Positions 57,601-64,000 of a stretch of DNA of 64,000 nucleotides are shown piece by piece. This DNA is from Babesia bovis T2Bo (lineage: Eukaryota > Apicomplexa > Aconoidasida > Piroplasmida > Babesiidae), in NCBI RefSeq assembly GCF_000165395.2, contig NC_010575.1:1163001-1227000 (forward strand), written 5' to 3'. The number at the start of each line of letters is the position of its first letter. The stretch's first letter is position 1. The translations under genes were made by a program, and so were the position numbers. The notes under the pieces are model-generated. The model searched no databases and was not told where the DNA came from. It saw only the letters and a list, made by a program, of their open reading frames with translations.

Positions 57601-58001
57601 CGCGCGGCGAGCGCATAGTGTCACACCTAACACCTACTGAGGCGATGAAGACCATGTGGACTGTACCTCCTTTGAATACGCCTAACAAGCGTTATACAAG
57701 GGAGTGCGAGATACCCGCAGGTCGTTTTTACGAAAAGGGCATAGAGTACCCTGAAGGGGACCCTCGCAACCTTATGTCAAATCATCCCAGGGAAGTCTAC
57801 AAGATGACCCTGGAGCACTTACAAAAGGTAGATCGTGGTGAGGCTCGCCCTGAGGATGACCCTGTGAAGCTGCTTGTTGAAGCAGATTACATCCCTCCAC
57901 CGCAAGGTAAAGTCATTCTCACTACTTGGGAGGAGCCAGATGTGAATTTATACAATTTAAGGAAAAGTGACAAAAAGAAGGAAACTACGCACGGCAACTA
58001 G
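54630..58001 (+). CDS. Large protein with secretory leader, possibly apicoplast-targeted, unknown function (1123 aa)
   Basis: Single exon. The N-terminus has a hydrophobic segment (VWCCLLFYFFCLILVQC, residues about 14-30). A basic, Ser-rich stretch follows (NHQRISRSGCLRSHIPYKSQS), which is the layout of an apicomplexan apicoplast bipartite leader. The rest is soluble, Arg- and Pro-rich, with no domain I recognise (for example DDLETYLNDPRSKN, WPRKHFESVLSSM, YTRECEIPAGRFYEKGIEYPEGDPRNLM). Its size and basic character would suit an organelle ribosome or RNA factor, but this is speculation. Its TAG stop overlaps the stop of the convergent HIRA-like gene. Confidence 0.75.
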   Translation: MWFLLQCIRKPFDVWCCLLFYFFCLILVQCNHQRISRSGCLRSHIPYKSQSINILPRFIDAISFVNRKDACLRKEGCKWYTNHGTLDEKRGQQRVLYAKSSGHLTVTSSTQHEVIKQYGVVFSPAVIDPGATPLVNLEESTPEGFYDDLETYLNDPRSKNALHWSQHFKRTNSQRAALNALTDFMPASKVRQCLNVTDGSNVDDLVDPTYQGYYNRRNIKAFFRYEPEFAYKRVDGEIKPRKLEMPKLQMPDDMPITEAEHERPSVPLGWRIFAVLGLYHTAKGVSDPSVLWSGFPLTDGNPMGRLASGLYNSPLGLRVASGMDAVKPDNTLLHSRHPIEQGELFRGRKGDMSEIYPDGIRQHERISKDVYKYRFSEDGVWPRKHFESVLSSMTISQALWARLSTTMLRSTGKIHRLYKLRVRKNFKQEVFKARRRNSIVDNSDSVSDVPVETSVGILYFLSAPTLHHAVDLVCSDPMARCNFYEQLLLFEADDALKYRIFENREPDKDSPYQYMVLGNYDDIDDHTLLDDKMMRFLVRSNCVNTHVRLHAPRKDSMVDLGMPLQQFLPLTTEQRDRLLDRLDSIRDACNTVNGSSPIGDLSIINQFDTDDALDWARRCPYTRAGCYKSLFVAKAYEIGFYGRNCDYIAPLPMPKSMVPLRQEYAVVDRDPVNILKTRMSNGEGHYIALPKVIPRDSFLYHELSSENGLGMAQSAANVKPDHPVVSSPDSTDLKNDSSWPNRLYITIRRTVADSYKSCNISSRYVSTIRHQLPKQVHLGPVPFTRDGRLAVDVDSCHLRSPKSRRLRSVSRDEVLYVSDIDSSNYRKGYAQMLGNVLLSRCAIHKLLNEDAPTELDMPFYADILKDYIYISLPPGDFFENLPAHDNKRFNAMSEENETVSPTTAEDMNMLPENRPRAYAGFWMRKSDCYLLYKDDRERSLLLGIPPSRLSHRRELGPDMIMRALIRNEIVLDYVRKGAALSWPDLSNAYSTRGERIVSHLTPTEAMKTMWTVPPLNTPNKRYTRECEIPAGRFYEKGIEYPEGDPRNLMSNHPREVYKMTLEHLQKVDRGEARPEDDPVKLLVEADYIPPPQGKVILTTWEEPDVNLYNLRKSDKKKETTHGN

Positions 58002-61000
58002 TTGTTGCCCAGCACTCGTTCCCAAACATTTACATTGCGTAGCAGGGTGACAAACAACTGTAAGAAATGTTTAAACTGTATAACACCACTTACCGTTCGT
58101 ATGCGCGATAGTTCGTTATTGTCTACAATGCTGGCGTCCTTGATCCTATGCTTGGCACGTTCAATAGGACATGGGACAGCTCCGGCAGTACAGTACTGGT
58201 GGCATCCACTATCAGGGACAGGTTCCCTTTTAGTTGGGGGTCCATTGGTGCTACCTAGGTTACGCGACACGCATTCATCTTCCACTAACCAGAACAAGCT
58301 TGTCATAAGCGGCATGAGGAACCCTTTGATAATGGCCAAAATGTCGATACCAATATTATGAAGCATCCGTGCATCGAATGCGCTGAGTTCCGTCGTATCT
58401 TCTCCCCAACCCTTGATGTTCCATTCAACCGCTGACTTGTATATAATACTGATAACACAGCAGATCCTAGACGCCTGTAGCTTAGAGAAAAGCGAGGTTA
58501 TATACTCGTAGAACAGCAGTACGTATTCATTCTTGCTACCTAGTATCAATGCAGATGCCATCAGCTGTTCTTTTGTTTTAAAATCGAAACCAACATTCAT
58601 ATTACTTGGTACCACGACCTGGGATTTGTCTTGGGAATTAATGTGGAATAAATGTACCAAGCGGTTTGTAACATGCCTATACAATCCATGATTACCCATT
58701 ACGCGTTGTCGCACTGGCTCCAACAAATCACTGTAGGCATTTTTCATTGTTTGTAAAGTGATGGCACGATTAGATACATCTTGGGTAAGTGTTTGCGGGA
58801 TGTTTCTTACATCTATCGTATGTGGCTCGAATTGCTGGGTAAGCACGTAAACCTTTGGTTCCTGCATATAGAGAAGTAAAGCGATGAAGTTATCATCGCC
58901 TATAATACCATCGCATTGCCCTAGGTTAGTAATCGGGCAATCAGTATCGTTGCTTCCCTTCTTGAATACACCTGGTAGATAAGTGGATCCTTCATCTTCC
59001 GCACCGCAGAACGATGCGTTGTGTGATACATTCAAGAGTTGCATCTGCCAGATATCGGTGAGAGGTTCAAACATAAAGATATTAGCGGAGACTGTAAATA
59101 TCTCCTGCATATCCCATCTGTTGCTACGTGTTGTAGGTCCCACGCTGTACAATGCAATTATATCCGGTGTTCCCGTGAACAGTATGTAAACGTAATGGCC
59201 TGAGACGAAGTAATTTACAGTGGCTAGATCAAGGTCGGGCAATGGCTTTTCGTTTACCCTACTTCTTCCAGTTTTAATTTCCATCACGGTTACAAATGCT
59301 GTTGACTTATCGTTAAATGCATTTTTCGGAGATTTTCTCGGCTGGGTTCCCGCCGTCAGCCCTGGTAGGTTATCTTTATTAGTGCTTGTATTTGACGCAT
59401 CACCAACTTGGCTAACAATGAGTACCACCCCAAGATTTTCAAATGTATGCATATGTGTTACATGACCAATGTTGATATTTTTCATCCACACTACCGATGT
59501 AAGGCCATCTTCTTGGGGGATGACGCACGATATGACTGCCGACGGCATCCCCTTAAGGTCGTTGATTGCACATAACTGATACATCTCCCCGGACAACTTC
59601 ACTGTCTCCGAGAGTATTGGTCGCACCTTTGGTAGTGAGAAGAAGGTTGGGACGCAAATAACGTCATCCACATCTAGTTTAGGTGCCGACAATTGTGTAT
59701 CTCCCGAGTGTTGTGTTGACAGACTGTTATTCATTAGGTCTGCAGCAAGTGAAGCATTTGTCTTCCTTTTCCCTTGCGGCGACAGCAAGTCACTCGCATC
59801 GCTATCTGTGTACACAGCAGCGTTTTTCAACATATTCTTGACCTGCGACGTCGCAGGATCGACAACAGACGGTGGCGTATTCACCGTCACAACATTAGAC
59901 GGTGTTGATGCTACTGATGATGATACATCTTCCCATACATAATCTCCATTCCGCTTCCTTCGGTGTGGAGCACCGCCCATATTACTTATATTGCCCATGT
60001 TATTCACAGGCGTATTGACACATGGCCGCACTTCATCGGTGTTGTCATCCGGTGAAGTCACTGTTGGCCTTTTAGACAATGCCACATCTCCACGTTGGTT
60101 ACCACTAACACCCCGTGCATTACTATTAGCTATAGTGTCACGAAAGAGTGTATTGACAGCAACTTGTGGCTCCTGCACGCTTTGGTGCATAGTATATCCT
60201 GATCGATCCTTCGATGGAACATCTCCAGGTCTATAGTTGATATTTCCTTCTTTATTCTGTTCTTGAGTACTCAAGAAGTTGCCCCAATTGTCCTTTTGTG
60301 ACTTCCAAAAATCTGCAATCTTATCTGTACAATTGGTGTAATCCATCCTGAGCCAAATATCCATATTATCTTCACCTCGTGCGTTTGTTTTATCACGACA
60401 TGATTTTGCTGCAGGTTTAGATTCACGGCTTGGGGGTTCTCTAGCGGTTCTACCACTGGTGTCACCGCTTTCCACAACCGTCGAATCACTTTCAACCACG
60501 GTTTCTGGGACAGTTTTGTGATTGTCCGTGCTCTGGACTTCCTTGTGACTATCGGGGGAAGGCTCTCCTGAATTGCAGCTTGAAATACCGCATGATGGTG
60601 GTACTATGACTGGCCAATATGGACCCACCTTCTTGCGCTTATGAGCACGAACAATGAACCTATAGCGAAACGGCACTTCAACGTACCGTTTGCTGTATTT
60701 AGCAATCTTAAATGGGCAAAGAGCTATCATTCCTGAATTGGCTTCATAAACAAAATCACGCACATCTGAAGGCACAAGTTTGGCAGCTCCATGACATGAT
60801 TCCATGAATCCATCGTGCATAGATACAGCTTCTACAGGCACGCAGTTGATCAATTGTGACTTGCCTCCCATTGTACCAAGTGTATTTCCTTGTTCGTTCT
60901 CAGTATTATATGAACTTCCGGTGGGATAAAGGTCTTCACCGCATTCAACGTGGCAAGCGCGTAGGTAACTCACCAAGATAGCATATGCACTCAGTAAACT

Positions 61001-62917
61001 CAGGTTATAAGCTACCCAAATGGCGTTTAAGGTGATAGCAGAGGCTCTGATAATCCAGGTACCAATATGCAGTATAGATTTGTATCCCCCAAAGTGGAAT
61101 GCAGATGGTAACTTTTGGTTCAATTTCCTAGGGATGTTACCCAAACCTTTAGTATTCTCGCCAAGATATTCTGTAATGACCAAAGCTCGATTGTGTTCCG
61201 AATTGGACTCCGTAATGCAGCGCGATGGATATGCAATGGAATCCTGCTGGGAGGGGCTCCCATTATGTTGCGGGCCATTTTGTGTGGACGGCGCAAGTTC
61301 GTTAGTGTTATGTGGATTTTTAGCGGCTATGTAGGAGTCCACTTTGCTAAGGAATTCCATAGCAATCTCCGGCGAATCGCCAATTTGTAGTCCATCAATA
61401 CAGTTACGGTAATATCTGGTCTGGCTCTCATCCTCATTTAACTCTATCAATATGAGTCCTCCTTGGCTGGATGCTGCGGCTAGCCATTTGCCATTGTTAC
61501 CCCAAGCGATGTCCTCTAGACTGCTTTGTTCATCCGAGGCGTTCTTGATTACACAGAGGCACAGAGCTTCGTTGTTGTAGTCTGTATGCCAATTACTATA
61601 GTGCCTAAATCGCCATATTGATATGACGCCATCATCACTGGACTGTGCATAAAGGGCGTAACGATATGGTTCCGACGTGGCTTTGGGTACTTTGCGTTTT
61701 GTGGACAACATTAGGTCCTGACAAAATCTTACATTCCGTATCCTTGAGTGATGCCCATGTAAAAGCATTGCATCATGTCTTATGCTATGTTTACCGGTAT
61801 CATATGCGAATTGAAGCTCATCTGCCCCTATTTGGCCCTTGCGGAACTGTTTTTTTTCATCCGCCAGTGCATCATGGACCACTTCGAAGCATGCTGTAAA
61901 GTTCAAATTCGATCCCCCGGCGCTTGGAAATGCGACCAGTTGGCCATTAGGAGCCCACGATATGCGCGAGCCTCCCAAAAGGTCACTCTGCGACTTTTTG
62001 AAGAGATCGTTATTCGTGAAAACGCATTTGAAGGTCCATTTATCAGCTGATCCTTTTGGGTGTGGCGGCGATCGCCTCCATATTGAAACGTCACGTCCAC
62101 TAGTCTGGACTGCTATATACAACGTCATCGGGTCCCAAGCTACACTTTTTATGTATCCACGTCCATTTGGAACTGCGTTTGGGACACATTCATCGTATAC
62201 ATTGAACTTGGCCACAACCTGCTTTGATACAATATCGAATACCGCAACCTGCCCATTAAGACCACCGCCAACGATGCTGCAATTATCCGGTGCCCAGCTT
62301 AAATCAAACAGCTGGCCCATATTCTGCGGGCATCGGAACGACTGTACAGATTTCCATATTTCAAAGTTACCTCCACTTTTGTCAACAGTCACTGGTTTGA
62401 CAACTTCGCGGTTAATCGTTTGAGAGTCGAAACTAATGCGCATGTTAGGAGTACCTCCATTGGGATGGTGGCGTTTAGACGACGTTCCGTCATACTTGAA
62501 CGTGTATTTACGTGTTTCCTTGGTCTCTGAAGGTGTTTGCTGTGATGCATTAGTTGTGTCACCATTTGCTCGATAAGCATCAAGGGACTCCTCTAGCTCA
62601 CGTGTCTTATCATCGTTCCGTTCCAAAATATGAGTTACTCCTCCTGAATCAGTACTTGCAAGATACTTCCCATTTGGTGACCACCTGGCAATAGCTACTT
62701 CGTAGGGAGAATGGCCTCGAAATGTGTGGAGGCATAAGCAGCGTATGGCGGGAGGACCCTTGGCAGATTCTTCATACCAGAGTGCCCATATTTGAACATC
62801 AGTTGACGCAGCAGTAGCCAGACGGTGTACCTTGCGCGGACGTGCGTGAGGTTGAAAATCGACGGAAGTTAACGAGCCCCTCAAACCGCAACATTCACTT
62901 ACACGCGAGATACGCAT
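57998..62917 (-). CDS. HIRA-like WD40 histone chaperone (1639 aa)
   Basis: Replication-independent H3.3-H4 deposition factor, by family. The first 520 residues form a WD40 propeller with repeats such as ATAASTDVQIWAL, ARWSPNGKYLASTDSGG, LSWAPDNCSIVGGGLNGQVAVFDI, KSVAWDPMTLYIAVQTSGRDVSIW and DIAWGNNGKWLAAASSQGG. The pattern of IW-ended repeats and the long spacer after repeat 5 match HIRA/Hir1. About 500 low-complexity residues follow, then a C-terminal part with FSLPKVRPILSETVKLSG and a second beta-rich block. No introns are needed. Start is ATG 62917, directly before the first repeat. Confidence 0.8.
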   Translation of the reverse strand: MRISRVSECCGLRGSLTSVDFQPHARPRKVHRLATAASTDVQIWALWYEESAKGPPAIRCLCLHTFRGHSPYEVAIARWSPNGKYLASTDSGGVTHILERNDDKTRELEESLDAYRANGDTTNASQQTPSETKETRKYTFKYDGTSSKRHHPNGGTPNMRISFDSQTINREVVKPVTVDKSGGNFEIWKSVQSFRCPQNMGQLFDLSWAPDNCSIVGGGLNGQVAVFDIVSKQVVAKFNVYDECVPNAVPNGRGYIKSVAWDPMTLYIAVQTSGRDVSIWRRSPPHPKGSADKWTFKCVFTNNDLFKKSQSDLLGGSRISWAPNGQLVAFPSAGGSNLNFTACFEVVHDALADEKKQFRKGQIGADELQFAYDTGKHSIRHDAMLLHGHHSRIRNVRFCQDLMLSTKRKVPKATSEPYRYALYAQSSDDGVISIWRFRHYSNWHTDYNNEALCLCVIKNASDEQSSLEDIAWGNNGKWLAAASSQGGLILIELNEDESQTRYYRNCIDGLQIGDSPEIAMEFLSKVDSYIAAKNPHNTNELAPSTQNGPQHNGSPSQQDSIAYPSRCITESNSEHNRALVITEYLGENTKGLGNIPRKLNQKLPSAFHFGGYKSILHIGTWIIRASAITLNAIWVAYNLSLLSAYAILVSYLRACHVECGEDLYPTGSSYNTENEQGNTLGTMGGKSQLINCVPVEAVSMHDGFMESCHGAAKLVPSDVRDFVYEANSGMIALCPFKIAKYSKRYVEVPFRYRFIVRAHKRKKVGPYWPVIVPPSCGISSCNSGEPSPDSHKEVQSTDNHKTVPETVVESDSTVVESGDTSGRTAREPPSRESKPAAKSCRDKTNARGEDNMDIWLRMDYTNCTDKIADFWKSQKDNWGNFLSTQEQNKEGNINYRPGDVPSKDRSGYTMHQSVQEPQVAVNTLFRDTIANSNARGVSGNQRGDVALSKRPTVTSPDDNTDEVRPCVNTPVNNMGNISNMGGAPHRRKRNGDYVWEDVSSSVASTPSNVVTVNTPPSVVDPATSQVKNMLKNAAVYTDSDASDLLSPQGKRKTNASLAADLMNNSLSTQHSGDTQLSAPKLDVDDVICVPTFFSLPKVRPILSETVKLSGEMYQLCAINDLKGMPSAVISCVIPQEDGLTSVVWMKNINIGHVTHMHTFENLGVVLIVSQVGDASNTSTNKDNLPGLTAGTQPRKSPKNAFNDKSTAFVTVMEIKTGRSRVNEKPLPDLDLATVNYFVSGHYVYILFTGTPDIIALYSVGPTTRSNRWDMQEIFTVSANIFMFEPLTDIWQMQLLNVSHNASFCGAEDEGSTYLPGVFKKGSNDTDCPITNLGQCDGIIGDDNFIALLLYMQEPKVYVLTQQFEPHTIDVRNIPQTLTQDVSNRAITLQTMKNAYSDLLEPVRQRVMGNHGLYRHVTNRLVHLFHINSQDKSQVVVPSNMNVGFDFKTKEQLMASALILGSKNEYVLLFYEYITSLFSKLQASRICCVISIIYKSAVEWNIKGWGEDTTELSAFDARMLHNIGIDILAIIKGFLMPLMTSLFWLVEDECVSRNLGSTNGPPTKREPVPDSGCHQYCTAGAVPCPIERAKHRIKDASIVDNNELSRIRTVSGVIQFKHFLQLFVTLLRNVNVWERVLGNN

Positions 62918-63228
62918 TCTGTTATGCCAGTGTAATTGGCAGCCCTGGGAAGCAACCAGCCATATAACGGGCTTTTATATTTATATATACTTTCTTAGTC
63001 ATGCCATTAAGCTATTAAAGGAGCTTTACGGCGTCGATATGGAGGGGTTACATCCCACACAGGGCCACACATAAGACACTGCCTATATCGTATATTAAAT
63101 CAACTTCAAGCTACAATAGCTAGTAATATTGTATATAACAGTAATTATACAAATAACCGATATACAACCATTGTTATATAGGTTCAATGACTATTCATAC
63201 TGGTTGTGATGCAGCCAATTAATCAGCT
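62918..63228. other. Intergenic spacer, about 310 bp
   Basis: AT-rich spacer between the HIRA-like gene and the LSM14-like gene on the same strand, presumably the HIRA-like promoter. No other feature. Confidence 0.4.
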
Positions 63229-64000
63229 CTATTTGGCGCCAGAAGACTGAGATTCCTCAGTTTTGTTGGATTCACTGGTAGCTGCAGCTTGCTGCTTCCT
63301 TTTATCGTTTCTGTTATATTATGTACAGTGCCAGCATCGTTACCTACCCCTTATCTCCCCTTGCATTGTCCTTTTCAGGGGCAACATTTCTTGGTTTATC
63401 GTTGTTTCCGGTCTTGCGACGGTCACCGTGTCCTGCATAGCCTCTTCCGTGACTATGGTGAGTGCGTCGTACAGATTCGACGCCAAAGGTGTCTAGATTA
63501 ATATTGCGTTGCGATTGTCGATCATCTCTTTTGCCACGCTGCTGTTGTATGGTTAAAACATATAGTACTGCACATACCCTGTTACTTTGCGTGTCGCTAG
63601 ATAGGTTGTCGAAAAACGAAGTCTTCTTGTCATAAAACGGACGCAACTCTCGCTCGTCCGTAGGCGAGTTGGATTGTCCCGTTTGAGCGTCCTTATGCTT
63701 CGGAGGCTCTACATTACTTTGCGATTTACCATTGCGACCTTTAAAAGTGCGATTCGAGACTTGTAGTGGCTTTACATCTCGATCTCTACCGTGTGGTTCC
63801 ATACGTTCCTTGGTCTTGGATTGCAATGTATCAATATCCTTGCTAACGGGTTGTATGGGAGCTATTGATGGTGATTCTGTAACCCCCAAATCTTTGACGT
63901 TAGCATCTGGACCTTCAGCAAATGGGTCGGGACCAAAATCGAATTCTGATAAGTCGAACCTCTCAGCATCACCAGGAGCCAAGCTTGGGGAACGCACAGC
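63229..64000 (-). CDS. LSM14/Scd6-type mRNP protein, C-terminal part (5' part outside window)
   Basis: A translational repressor and P-body scaffold that binds the DDX6/Dhh1 helicase, by family. Exons 63578-64000, 63348-63541 and 63229-63310 are joined by introns of 36 nt (63542-63577) and 37 nt (63311-63347). The FFD box (FYDKKTSFFDNLSS) is followed, after the spliced junction SNR-QRG, by the TFG box (NINLDTFG) and an Arg/Gly-rich tail. This order is diagnostic for the family. The N-terminal Lsm domain must lie beyond position 64000. The first intron is a multiple of three without stops, so an unspliced reading looks intact. Start not in window. Confidence 0.85.

Noticed and set aside
61839..62423. 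194-codon plus-strand frame opposite the HIRA-like gene
   Set aside because: Antisense to the WD40 propeller coding region, with no motif of its own.

Overview
The window comes from a compact protozoan nuclear genome, most likely a piroplasm of the Babesia type (B. bovis-like). The evidence is dense genes on both strands and very short introns (about 33-41 nt, GT...AG). It also has typical apicomplexan genes: a calcium-dependent protein kinase with EF hands, a full-length ABCC transporter, and a large protein with a signal/transit-type leader. In the middle is a block of duplicated, secreted, lineage-specific genes. The species assignment is inference from gene content; no ribosomal small-subunit gene is present to confirm it.

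Left part (1-32.4 kb), conserved core genes: an Orc4-like AAA+ protein cut by the left edge; an oxysterol-binding protein; two small genes (one TFIIIC subunit 6-like); a CDPK; a ubiquilin-like STI1/UBA protein; a seven-or-more exon PUS3-type tRNA pseudouridine synthase; a 2197-residue polytopic, cysteine-rich protein encoded by two exons; a small multi-exon putative organelle membrane protein; cytochrome c; a ceramide synthase (TLC domain); a protein with a ubiquitin-like fold appearance; SEC62; ribosomal protein bL20; and an ABCC-type transporter.

Middle part (32.4-50 kb), accessory region: two recent tandem segmental duplications (2336 bp at 33812/40691 and 1306 bp at 45970/48222), a 5S rRNA gene, and two families of small secreted proteins. 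Family 1 has three members sharing an N-terminal leader with the core RNNGFRKVAKWIVGA. Family 2 has two members sharing the leader MASQSTLSF...FFIALFN. In each duplication one breakpoint falls just after the signal-peptide hydrophobic core. An identical 5' flank plus leader is therefore joined to an unrelated or diverged mature region. This looks like leader-cassette shuffling and is the most interesting feature of the window.

Right part (50-64 kb) returns to core genes: a long multi-exon alpha-helical protein of unknown function, a 1123-residue protein with a secretory leader (possible apicoplast cargo), a HIRA-like WD40 histone chaperone meeting it tail to tail with overlapping stop codons, and the C-terminal part of an LSM14/Scd6-type mRNP protein running off the right edge.
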